A stretch of DNA of 64,000 nt, taken from DATBFG01 sp036558645. GTDB taxonomy: Bacteria > Acidobacteriota > Terriglobia > Terriglobales > Acidobacteriaceae. The translations under genes and the position numbers were made by a program. The stretch covers positions 1 to 64,000 of the forward strand of contig DATBFG010000101.1 in assembly GCA_036558645.1 (NCBI GenBank), given 5' to 3'. This document shows positions 19,109-26,682 of this stretch, in pieces. Positions within the stretch are counted from its first letter, which is position 1. Every line of letters begins with the position of its first letter. Below the pieces are notes generated by a model, which had not been told where the DNA came from, searched no databases, and saw nothing but the letters and a program-made list of their open reading frames with translations.

Positions 19109-19443
19109 TCGTCGATTATCCACCATCGGCTGGGAATCGAATCCAATGACGTAGGCAAGATGGTGTAGGTCGAATCGCGAATGCCCAAACTGGGGGCACC
19201 CCCCTCCCCCCGTTTTTCGCCAAAATCTTGATTCTAAAGAGCCGGATCCGTGGTAAGACTCGCAAAATCTAGATTCCAGAGAAGTTACGGGTAAAATCTT
19301 CCAAATAAAGGCGTTACTGAGCCTTTGACCTTCAGCCCAGCTACTAGCTCTACGTAGATCGTCCGTCTTCGCAGCTGGCCGCATGTCTATGAGGTTGCCA
19401 AAGAGCAAAACAACAAAGGCTCCTGTCGGGAGCCCAAAGCTAC
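19109..19443. other. Intergenic stretch without a supported gene
   Basis: An open minus-strand frame continues through here but its translation is not protein-like. Visible structure: a G5 tract (19192-19196) facing two C6 tracts (19199-19204, 19206-19211) followed by T5; a short direct repeat (AAAATCT.GATTC at about 19223 and 19264); and a small hairpin GGCTCC (19418-19423) / GGAGCC (19429-19434) just before repeat copy A. Confidence 0.5.
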
Positions 19444-19570
19444 GTGTCTTTTTTCGGTGTTTCTCGAGAGAAACACTAACCCAGTTCAGCGTGACATATC
19501 CAGCGCTCTGGGCGCAGTGACGAGAATCACGCGGTGCAGTGATAGTGTTTCTCTTGTGGTTGGTATCACC
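19444..19570 (+). repeat. Structured repeat, copy A (upstream of SGNH gene)
   Basis: About 127 bp that aligns by eye with 20811-20926 in the same orientation. Shared blocks in order are GTGTCT, TTTTCGGT, CACTAACCCAG, TTCAG, TGACAT, ATCACGC, AGTGATAG and TTGGTATCA. Copy A contains a perfect 20-bp palindrome (GTGTTTCTCGAGAGAAACAC, 19457-19476) and GAGAAACACTA (19468-19478) can also pair with TAGTGTTTCTC (19543-19553). It ends 2 bp before the ATG of the flanked gene. Confidence 0.7.
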
Positions 19571-19572
19571 CA

Positions 19573-20766
19573 ATGAATAGACGCTTCGGTTCTGCATTCT
19601 TCGCCATTCTTGGATACGGCGTTTTTTGTATCTGTGCTGGAATTGTCGCTCTTGAAGGAATTTGTTTCATCGGCTGGAAAGCCTACGACTACTCAGTGCA
19701 TGGAGAATCGTCGAGAGAGAATCACGGAAACATCAGCCCCGCCTATGCGAATTACAGTTGGGCGCCTGAGTTCTGGAAGGAAGAGCAGTTGAGGTGGAAA
19801 TCTCAACGTGCTAGCTATGTTCCCTTCCTGATCTGGGGGATTGCCAGCTGGCATGGAAAATATGTCAACACAGATACGAATGAGTACGGGGAATGGCGCA
19901 GGACCATCAACAATATTGCCTCGTCCTGTCAAGAACCGCACACGACTTCGATTTGGATGTTCGGTGGTTCAACTCTATATGGAACTGGTGTGCCGGACTG
20001 GGCAACCATTCCTTCCTATTTGTCGCAGATATTGAACACAGCTAGCACGTGCGCACGTGTCACCAACTTTGGTGTCGAGGGATATGGCAGTGATCAGGAA
20101 GTAATGCTTCTGATCGCTCAACTGAAGGCAGGGCGACGACCGGACATCCTAATTTTCTATGATGGAGTCAATGATGCTTATGCCGGGGCTGTCTCTCCTG
20201 CCATTCCAGGAGCGCACGTGGGATTCGAGCGGATCAAGGGAAGGGTTGAAGGTGCTCTTGCCTCGCGGGTCGACTTCCTTAGTTCCACCTCCACAATGCG
20301 AACCGCCAAAAGTTGTCTGGCTCTTTTCGGGCGAAAAGAGTACCCGGCGTCGGCAGACATAAGGGCGAAAGCTGTTGGGACTCTCGACAACTACGAGGCA
20401 AATCTCAGAATTGTGCGGAGCCTCGCTCAACTCTACAACTTCAAACTCTTTTGCTTTTGGCAGCCGGCGCTGATCTATGGCGAGAAACCGCTCACTCCAT
20501 TCGAGCGCAAAATCGTCGAGGAGCACCGTGAGGTGTTAGACGCACACTACAACGGGAACGGGCCGTTTCGGTCGTGGTCGACCGTCTACGATGAGGCAGC
20601 ACGACGTTCTGCAAGCGACCAGAACTTCGTCTTCCTGGGACGCATTTTTGATGTCGTGCCCGAACCGCTCTATATAGATGAGTGGATGCATCTGGCTCCT
20701 GAAGGAAATCTCTTGTTGGCACAGACAATAGCCGGACACGTTCGGCCTAAGGATTGGGAGAAATAA
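19573..20766 (+). CDS. Membrane-anchored SGNH/GDSL-type hydrolase
   Basis: 397 residues. One N-terminal transmembrane or signal-anchor helix (about residues 8-30) precedes an SGNH-hydrolase-like domain: the nucleophile block is MFGGSTLYGTG, the Asn block is YDGVNDAYAG, and the catalytic Asp-His pair is probably in DEWMHLAPEGN near the C-terminus. Family members act as esterases or O-acetyl transferases on envelope polysaccharides; the substrate here is unknown. No Shine-Dalgarno is seen, because repeat copy A runs up to the start codon. It stands alone between two repeat copies. Confidence 0.75.
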   Translation: MNRRFGSAFFAILGYGVFCICAGIVALEGICFIGWKAYDYSVHGESSRENHGNISPAYANYSWAPEFWKEEQLRWKSQRASYVPFLIWGIASWHGKYVNTDTNEYGEWRRTINNIASSCQEPHTTSIWMFGGSTLYGTGVPDWATIPSYLSQILNTASTCARVTNFGVEGYGSDQEVMLLIAQLKAGRRPDILIFYDGVNDAYAGAVSPAIPGAHVGFERIKGRVEGALASRVDFLSSTSTMRTAKSCLALFGRKEYPASADIRAKAVGTLDNYEANLRIVRSLAQLYNFKLFCFWQPALIYGEKPLTPFERKIVEEHREVLDAHYNGNGPFRSWSTVYDEAARRSASDQNFVFLGRIFDVVPEPLYIDEWMHLAPEGNLLLAQTIAGHVRPKDWEK

Positions 20767-20810
20767 GACTTCCTTACCAAGAACCTCGAAGCCCGATGAA
20801 GGAAGGGTTA

Positions 20811-20926
20811 GTGTCTCTTTTCGGTACTCTCAAGCAAGGCACTAACCCAGTTTCAGGTTGACATAGGGCAGCACGATGGTTGCCGTCCTGAACATCACGC
20901 AATAGAGTGATAGCACTTGGTATCAG
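20811..20926 (+). repeat. Structured repeat, copy B (downstream of SGNH gene)
   Basis: About 116 bp homologous to 19444-19570 in direct orientation (shared blocks listed there), starting 44 bp after the stop of the SGNH gene. The palindrome of copy A is not conserved, and about nine bases are missing near the 3' end, so the copies have diverged. No coding potential seen. Confidence 0.65.
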
Positions 20927-20980
20927 AATCGAGAAATGTCCCGCCTGATCCGGATTCTCCAGAATGGCTGATCTGATTCT

Positions 20981-21772
20981 CTAGGCCGATTTCTTAATTC
21001 TCTCCTTTCCGGTCTCTTCGCCCGCGGGCTTGTTCTTGGAAATCTCCCTTTCGCGTCCCTGGATTACTTGTTGCAGTTCTGGGGACTCAACGATTTTCCA
21101 TTTGCCGCCCGTATTCCACGGACCGCGAGCGTCGGTTTCTCCTTCATCGCCGACTCCAGTAGAGTCGTTAAAATACTCATCCACCAGGCCTGGCGTTGGC
21201 GATATGCTTCCGATTGAGAACGGATTCTTCCCCAAGCTCTCAAGCGCAGCAGAGAATGCCTTCATGTGAGTGATCTCACGCGTCATAAGGAATTGAAGGG
21301 CGTCTTTGGTTCCGGAGTCGTCACAGAAATTGATCAGGCGCTCGTAAACGATCTTCGCCCTCGCTTCGGCGGCAATATTGCTGCGCAGATCAACATCCAG
21401 TTCTCCGGTTATCTTCAGATAATCGGCGGTCCAAGCGTCGCCCATGGAGTTGAACAAGCCAACACCACCTCCACCCGCGATCGCGATGAGGGGATCAGCC
21501 TCGGCAGAATCCCTACTTTTCTTCATTGGCTTGAGATGCATACGTGCCAACGTGCCCACGATTTCCAAATGGCTTAACTCTTCGGTTCCTATGTCCAACA
21601 ACATGTCTTTGCGGTCTGGATCATCACAATTCAGGCCTTGAATCGAGTACTGCATCGCAGCCGCAAGCTCGCCGTTAGCCCCACCGAATTGCTCCAGCAG
21701 CATGTTGCCAAAGCGAGGATCGGGACTTCCGACATTCACCGTGTACATCAGTTTTTTTATGTGGTGGTACAT
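20981..21772 (-). CDS. Manganese catalase
   Basis: 263 residues of the di-manganese catalase family, which disproportionates hydrogen peroxide without haem. Metal ligands are visible in the ferritin-like four-helix bundle: the Glu of GGANGELAAAMQY, EELSHLE (Glu and His), the Glu of AAEARAKIVYERL and the His of MTREITHMKAF. The C-terminal tail contains the usual TPGLVDEYFNDSTG and PWNTGGKW segments and ends in a Lys-rich tail. AGGAGGAGAA lies just upstream of the ATG. Monocistronic. Confidence 0.95.
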   Translation of the reverse strand: MYHHIKKLMYTVNVGSPDPRFGNMLLEQFGGANGELAAAMQYSIQGLNCDDPDRKDMLLDIGTEELSHLEIVGTLARMHLKPMKKSRDSAEADPLIAIAGGGGVGLFNSMGDAWTADYLKITGELDVDLRSNIAAEARAKIVYERLINFCDDSGTKDALQFLMTREITHMKAFSAALESLGKNPFSIGSISPTPGLVDEYFNDSTGVGDEGETDARGPWNTGGKWKIVESPELQQVIQGREREISKNKPAGEETGKERIKKSA

Positions 21773-22655
21773 CCGAATTTCTCCTCCTGATTGTTATCGT
21801 TGGTTCTCGCCCTTCGTGTATTGAGCTTCTGGCCAACTGCGGCATCACACGTACGTGCCTGAACGACAGAGCCCGCCTCCTTGATCAGGTTGACCGCCGT
21901 TAACCGCGATGTGGTTGGGCCCTCTCAATTTGTTTGGATTGGAGAGTTGCAGATCGCCAACCGACTTCAATGGCGATTCCTACCGGGCAAGCCAGATGGA
22001 ATGATAAAGAAGCCTCTCCGAGACTATTGGATAGAGTCGGGCGAGGCTATCGGCAAGCGGCTGTAGTAATTGCCGGGGCTCAACGTAGAGCGTGGATTAT
22101 GTCGGGTAACGTACAGACCTGCGGGAAAACGATTACTCAACTGAAGCGGTCCTCTTTTTGTTTTTGGCTCACGACAGTCTCGGCGCTGGCGCAGGGACCC
22201 GCAACCGGACATCCGGGTTAAATCGACAGAACAATGCGTCAAACACATGCTACTCCCCGACCTGCGATGTCAAGTAGCCGGGATATGGCAAGTGGCAAGC
22301 CTAACGTATACGTTATGTCGCGTCGGATAGTACCCGCCCGGGAGCTCTCGAAACAAATTTGACAAACTGGCCGCGCAAACCTCTCCGTCAATTTCGCGTC
22401 GAAGGGCTTGTTCCGCTGATGCCAATAGAGACCCAAAAGATAACACCCGGCCATGCGAAAGGAGATTTAAAGCATGACTATTACGCGAAATTCACTTTCA
22501 TCTCATCATCGTTTTCCTGGCCGTGTGTACACCGCTCATGATGGGTGCAGCTGCACAGCAGCAAGCGAACGCTGTTTAACAAGGTTGGATTGCCGTTAAC
22601 CATTCAGGGTATCGCTGGGCGGTAGGCAATCTGGACATCGGGAGGGAAAATAGAA
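21773..22655. other. Gene-poor 0.9-kb stretch with decayed coding traces
   Basis: No supported gene. Traces include a signal-peptide-like frame at about 22487-22579 (HLIIVFLAVCTPLMMGAAA, then QQQANAV and a stop) that is out of frame with a nearby ATG (22474) carrying AAAGGAG upstream, and a second secreted-like trace near 22140-22220 (FWLTTVSALAQ). A perfect 14-bp palindrome, TAACGTATACGTTA, is at 22302-22315. The picture is of small secreted-protein genes that have lost their frames. Confidence 0.45.
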
Positions 22656-23264
22656 ATGCGAAGACAACGCAGATTCTGGAAGGGTGCGGTTGCCGGATTG
22701 GCAGGAGGACTTGCCGGCACCATCGCGATGACGATATTCCAGAAAAGCTGGGCAGCTACAGCAAAGAAACTCGCCGAACAGAACAATGGTCAGCAGCCGA
22801 ACCGCAATGCCCGAGGGGGAGAGTCTCGGGACGAAAGCGAAGATTCAACCGTAAAGGTGGCAGCGAAGATTGCCAGCTTCGCCGGGACGCCGCTGACGAC
22901 TGAGCAAAAGAAAATGGGGGGATCGGCGGTTCATTATGGGTTCGGAGCTACAATGGGTCTACTCTTTGGATCGCTGAGAGAAATCGCGCCGTATCAAGCA
23001 TGGCGCTATCCGGCGCTGACTGGCATCTGTTTCGGGACCCTTGTGTTCCTTGGAGCTGATGAAATCGCTGTACCCTCTCTGAACTTGTCCGAGAAGCCTT
23101 CTCAAAAGTCGGCGTCCGAACACGCTTACGAACTCGCTGGCCATGTCATATTTGGTCTGACCCTTGGCTACATTACAAGAGCAGTACGCGATCGCCGATG
23201 GAGCGAAAGTGGTTCAACAGCAGGGCGACGCAGAACTGGACAATGCCACGAAATTTTTCGGTAA
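22656..23264 (+). CDS. DUF1440-like membrane protein with altered C-terminus
   Basis: 202 residues. Glycine-rich hydrophobic segments (GAVAGLAGGLAGTIAMTIF near the N-terminus, HYGFGATMGLLFGSL, ALTGICFGTLVFLGADE and AYELAGHVIFGLTLGYI) fit the DUF1440/YagU-like inner-membrane family. Between the first two lies a polar stretch (residues 45-70). The last about 22 residues (from RRWSES) are not membrane-protein-like and are read from DNA that in another frame encodes part of a DinB protein, so the natural end was probably lost at a recombination junction near 23165-23190. Confidence 0.7.
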   Translation: MRRQRRFWKGAVAGLAGGLAGTIAMTIFQKSWAATAKKLAEQNNGQQPNRNARGGESRDESEDSTVKVAAKIASFAGTPLTTEQKKMGGSAVHYGFGATMGLLFGSLREIAPYQAWRYPALTGICFGTLVFLGADEIAVPSLNLSEKPSQKSASEHAYELAGHVIFGLTLGYITRAVRDRRWSESGSTAGRRRTGQCHEIFR

Positions 23265-23385
23265 CCAGATGGCCCACAATTCCTCCATCTGGACGTTCGC
23301 CATCGAGCATAGTGGCGAGCACTATGGCCAGCTTGTGGTCTACTATCGCGCGAACAACCTGGTTCCACCGTCGTCGCGGCAATAG
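23185..23385 (+). pseudogene. Truncated DinB-family protein (C-terminal fragment)
   Basis: The frame ending at 23385 reads AIADGAKVVQQQGDAELDN, then EHSGEHYGQLVVYYRANN and VPPSSRQ. This is the conserved C-terminal helix of acidobacterial DinB/YfiT-type four-helix metalloproteins, including the third His ligand (EHYGQLVVY). The first about 100 residues, with the other His ligands, are missing, and the fragment overlaps the end of the DUF1440 frame. It is a gene remnant; no ribosome-binding site is present. Confidence 0.7.
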
Positions 23386-23554
23386 GACGAGAGTTTCGCC
23401 CATTGGCGGGGCAAAGGCTGGACGACGCATTAAGCATCGAGACCTTCTAGGTAACCAGGTCGCACCTGGTCGCCTAGAATTGGAAGTCGACTCCTCTGTC
23501 CCTGACATTTGTGCATTTCCGCTGTTCCTACATTCCCACATTCGTTGAAGCGGC

Positions 23555-23583
23555 TTGGCAATTAATAGTACTAAGCGTATTAT
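23555..23583 (+). promoter_or_regulatory. Promoter of the PadR-membrane protein operon
   Basis: TTGGCA (23555-23560), 17-base spacer, TATTAT (23578-23583). A start point near 23590 would leave only a few untranslated bases, and no Shine-Dalgarno is present before the ATG at 23597, so translation may be leaderless or nearly so. Confidence 0.6.
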
Positions 23584-23596
23584 TACGTTGCGTACT
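23567..23596 (+). promoter_or_regulatory. Operator-like dyad over the padR promoter
   Basis: Two 13-base arms (23567-23579, beginning AGTAC, and 23584-23596, ending GTACT) separated by TTAT match at 10 of 13 positions as an inverted repeat. The dyad covers the -10 box and reaches the start codon. PadR proteins usually repress their own operon from such sites, so autoregulation is inferred. Confidence 0.6.
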
Positions 23597-24151
23597 ATGG
23601 AACACAATTCCCTGCTCGGCTATGCGCTGTTAGGTCTGCTTCACCACCGGCCATTCTCTGGCTATGACCTCCGCAAGATCTTCTCCTCTTCCCCGATCGC
23701 AGGATTCAGTGACAGTCCGGGCGCAATCTATCCGGCTCTGCGCCGACTGCAGTTACGGGGACTGGTGCGCGGCGTGGTCGAGCCGTCGAACGGCCTACGA
23801 AAGCGCCGCGTGTTCAGCATCACACCCAAAGGACTCGTCTCGCTGAAGGCGTGGCAAAGCAAGCCCATTGTGCGGGATGACATCATCCACCGCATGGGGG
23901 ACCTGTTGCTGCGCTTTGCCTTCATGGACCGTACGCTAGGCACACAACGTGCCCAAGCATTCCTCCGGGAGCTTTCCCGAGAGCTGTCGTCCTACCTCCC
24001 GATTCTCCGTCAACACCTCGACACTCACGCAAGTGAAATGCTCCTCTCAGGCCGCCTGGCGCTTGAGAGCGGCATTCAAGGATACGAGGCACAACTGCAG
24101 TGGGCCAGGAGATCCTTCGCTCGGTACGAGCGAAGAAAGAAGGAGCCATGA
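23597..24151 (+). CDS. PadR-family transcriptional regulator (long form)
   Basis: 184 residues. The N-terminal winged helix is clear: LLGYALLGLLHHRPFSGYDLRKIFSSSP, then GAIYPALRRLQLRGLVRG and RRVFSITPKGLVSLKAW. A helical C-terminal domain (about 90 residues) follows, as in PadR subfamily-1 proteins (Vir_act_alpha_C). Several of these bind small molecules or toxic compounds. Its stop overlaps the next start (ATGA), so it is translationally coupled to the membrane protein gene, its probable target. A dyad overlaps its promoter. Confidence 0.9.
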   Translation: MEHNSLLGYALLGLLHHRPFSGYDLRKIFSSSPIAGFSDSPGAIYPALRRLQLRGLVRGVVEPSNGLRKRRVFSITPKGLVSLKAWQSKPIVRDDIIHRMGDLLLRFAFMDRTLGTQRAQAFLRELSRELSSYLPILRQHLDTHASEMLLSGRLALESGIQGYEAQLQWARRSFARYERRKKEP

Positions 24152-24960
24152 CGTTACGCATCGTACTGTACTGCCTTCTCGGTGGACTCTCCGTCTGCAT
24201 CGCCGCTATGGGCGCGGGACACTTTGTGTGGTGGTGGCTATCGGGAATCGTGCTGGCAGCGGGCCTGGTTCCAGTGGCGCGGTTCGGGCCGCAAGATGCG
24301 CTCGGACAGTTCGGAGCAATCCTCTCGATTCTGGTTATCGTCGGATCGGTGTGCACCATATCAGAAGCGGTGATCTTCGTCCCCAGCCAGAAAGGAGTGG
24401 CCGCTCGTGACCTAGTAGGAGGCGTTGTGATGAATCTCATCACCGCGGTCGTTCTGACGCTACTCGCAAAGCTTTTGAAGCTGACAGAGCCCGCCACATC
24501 GATGCCTGCACACAGGTCGCCCGCCATCGCCACTGTAATGGTTGGGCTCAGCGGGATCGCATATGTCGTCTACTACCTGATCTCCGGATCTATCACCTAC
24601 CAATTCTTCACCAGGCAGTATTATCCTGACGCTCCCAGGATGGTGGCGGAACTAGGTTGGTGGTTCTGGGCGATTGAGCTGGCTCGCGGAATACTGATGA
24701 CACTCGCCGTCGTTCCCATCATCTACACCTTACGCATGCGGCGCTGGCACGCGGCTCTGGCGGTTGGAGCGATGTTATGGATCTCAGGTGGCGCATCGCC
24801 GTTGCTGATTCCCAACGAACTGATGACACCCGTGCAGCGTTGCATTCACATCGTCGAGATCCTGACCCAGAACGCGCCCCTGGGGATTACCGCCGTCTTG
24901 CTGCTGCGACCAAGATCCACGAAAGTCTTGGGATTGTTACAACCGGCAGCCAGTCGATAG
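24148..24960 (+). CDS. Polytopic membrane protein of unknown function
   Basis: 270 residues with about seven predicted transmembrane helices (for example IVLYCLLGGLSVCIAAMGAG, FGAILSILVIVGSVCTISEAV, AVVLTLLAKLL, WFWAIELARGILMTLAVVPI, AALAVGAMLWISGG). The family is not recognised. The start at 24148 (MTLRIVLYC) has AGAAGGAG just upstream and overlaps the padR stop by 4 bp, so the two are coupled. By analogy with other PadR pairs it may be a transport or stress membrane protein induced by the PadR ligand; this is inference. Confidence 0.75.
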   Translation: MTLRIVLYCLLGGLSVCIAAMGAGHFVWWWLSGIVLAAGLVPVARFGPQDALGQFGAILSILVIVGSVCTISEAVIFVPSQKGVAARDLVGGVVMNLITAVVLTLLAKLLKLTEPATSMPAHRSPAIATVMVGLSGIAYVVYYLISGSITYQFFTRQYYPDAPRMVAELGWWFWAIELARGILMTLAVVPIIYTLRMRRWHAALAVGAMLWISGGASPLLIPNELMTPVQRCIHIVEILTQNAPLGITAVLLLRPRSTKVLGLLQPAASR

Positions 24961-25130
24961 CGTCGGGCCTAGTAACAGACCGAACCTTCGTTACCTAGAA
25001 TTGGGGGAACATCCCGTCTGTCTCCCCGCGTCGCAAATCTTCTCGCTGTTCGAAACTACCTGATGTAACATGGCCTACACTTCTTCCCTGTTCCCTCGAG
25101 TGGTCCCAAATCTTTGTGTCGAGGTGTTCC

Positions 25131-26606
25131 ATGGGCAATCTTGCAGTTGTACCGGCCCCGGTTCCATCGGCTGAGCCGCGCATCTTTCGCATATTCATCA
25201 GCTATGCATCGGAAGACGCGTTCCTCGCGCAGGCGATCGGCAAATCGCTGAAAATCGCCTTGGGAGACGTATTCGCCGAGATCAATATCGACAAATGGTT
25301 CCTGCAGCCTGGCAGCGAATTCAAAAGGCAGATCGAATCCAAGCTGGAGAAGACAGACGTCCTGATTATTGTCTATACCGGCGTTGATAAACCGAGTCAC
25401 GGGTACACAGGTTGGGAGGTCGGCTATTTTGACCGCGTCATGAAGTCGGCCGACAATCGCACGAAAGTAGCACTGTTTCTCGATACTCCGCCGGCTATTT
25501 CAGCGGACGAGCAAGGTGTCACACTGGGCATTGGGAAAAACAAACTCCAAGGTTCAGCTGAGGCGTTCGAGGGCGAACTCGGCAAGGACGGCGACGATCC
25601 TCTGGCAGCGCTAATCGCCAAGTGGCAGGACGAAGTGGCGGAGATCACGAAGCAGGCCGGCTTTCCCAAACGCGAGATGCGGCCGGAACAGGATGCCGCT
25701 TGCTGCGCCAAAAACATGCGCCTGGAGATCTTCCGTTACCTGAAGACAACGGTGGATATCACCTTGAAGCCGCAGAAGCAGATCATGATTCGAGCCAAGG
25801 GAGCTGCACTGCAGCAATCGCAGAGCGACCTACCGATGGATGCGGAACTGGTGTCTGCTGGTGGGTCTCCTATGAGCATCTTTGGTCTGCCAGACGCTCC
25901 CATGACTTGGGAAAAGTTTTTGCAGGCTACGGGTCAGACTCGTTATGGAGATTCGTGGCGAGACGCGATTACGAATGTCGTGTTGTCGGGGCTGGACAAA
26001 ATCAATGTGGACAATAGTCAGATCGTTGTTTCCAGCGATGAAAGCAAGACGTATCGCGTGATCCTAACCACCGCGACGAAGTATTATGACGATCAGCGTG
26101 AATTCAATTTGTATTTTGTTGAGGCTTTACGCCGTGCCGAATATGGCGACCAGGCAACAACCTTGTTACTCAAGGGATTGGAGCTGGTGTGCCGATTTCG
26201 TTTCATGTTTCTCGAGGAAGACAGCGAATTCAGTTATCGCAACATGCTCGTGATGCCGGTTGATCGAGTTCCAGAAGTGGTCAGCCGGCTGCAAAAGGAA
26301 CTGAACTTGTTGCGTAAGGACTCACGAGACGCCGGACTGGATGAGCCCCATATTTGGCGCCAGTTCGTGAGTTGGGATCAGATTGAAAAGATGGCCGCAG
26401 CTTATCGTCCGAACGAGATACAACTTCGCGCAACGATTGCCCGTGTCCTGGAAGCAAAGGGACAGGAAGACAAAATTCTGCCCTTGCGACAGGAGATCGC
26501 CGATGTTCTGAAATCGTTGACCGAAGCAATACGACCGGGAAATACGTTGCTGCTGCAGGAAATGGCGAAGGCGTTACAGGAGCTGGCGATTAAGGTGGAT
26601 AAATAA
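25131..26606 (+). CDS. Stand-alone TIR-domain protein with unknown C-terminal domain
   Basis: 491 residues. Residues 17-150 form a TIR domain: RIFRIFISYASEDAFLAQAIG (strand A and helix A), DVFAEINIDKW, VLIIVYTGVDKPS (strand D) and GYTGWEVGYF, where E96 occupies the position of the catalytic glutamate of NAD-cleaving TIRs. Residues 160-491 are soluble, alpha/beta in the middle and strongly helical at the end, with no P-loop, WD, TPR or SAVED motif that I can identify. GAGG lies 6 bases before the ATG; a GTG at 25116 is an alternative start. It is monocistronic. Bacterial TIR proteins often act in antiphage defence; here the trigger would have to be sensed by the C-terminal part. That role is inference. 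Confidence 0.8.
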   Translation: MGNLAVVPAPVPSAEPRIFRIFISYASEDAFLAQAIGKSLKIALGDVFAEINIDKWFLQPGSEFKRQIESKLEKTDVLIIVYTGVDKPSHGYTGWEVGYFDRVMKSADNRTKVALFLDTPPAISADEQGVTLGIGKNKLQGSAEAFEGELGKDGDDPLAALIAKWQDEVAEITKQAGFPKREMRPEQDAACCAKNMRLEIFRYLKTTVDITLKPQKQIMIRAKGAALQQSQSDLPMDAELVSAGGSPMSIFGLPDAPMTWEKFLQATGQTRYGDSWRDAITNVVLSGLDKINVDNSQIVVSSDESKTYRVILTTATKYYDDQREFNLYFVEALRRAEYGDQATTLLLKGLELVCRFRFMFLEEDSEFSYRNMLVMPVDRVPEVVSRLQKELNLLRKDSRDAGLDEPHIWRQFVSWDQIEKMAAAYRPNEIQLRATIARVLEAKGQEDKILPLRQEIADVLKSLTEAIRPGNTLLLQEMAKALQELAIKVDK

Positions 26607-26682
26607 GACCTGTGTAGTGGTTTCATTCCAGGCTAGCAGCAAGAGCAGGCGCGAACCTGGGGCACCTTGCGCTGCGAGAGTG

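Noticed and set aside
19192..19217. G/C tract as a G-quadruplex or terminator
   Set aside because: Only two G6 tracts on the minus strand, fewer than the four needed, and the potential hairpin loop is too small; no gene ends just before it.
19109..19597. N-terminal extension of the 95-residue minus-strand gene to 258 residues
   Set aside because: The extension has no protein-like pattern, crosses C-tracts and the structured repeat, and antisense-overlaps the SGNH start.
19444..20926. Repeat-gene-repeat unit as an integron cassette with attC sites
   Set aside because: The repeats do not have the paired RYYYAAC / GTTRRRY ends at their boundaries, and no integron integrase is in the window. 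Kept only as a repeat finding.
21934..22221. 95-residue frame as a gene
   Set aside because: No ribosome-binding site, no family, mixed composition; only its last 20 residues look like a signal peptide, so it is treated as part of the decayed stretch.
23922..24533. 203-residue antisense frame across padR and the membrane protein gene
   Set aside because: Ser/Pro/Thr/Ala-rich shadow of two well-supported genes; no ribosome-binding site.
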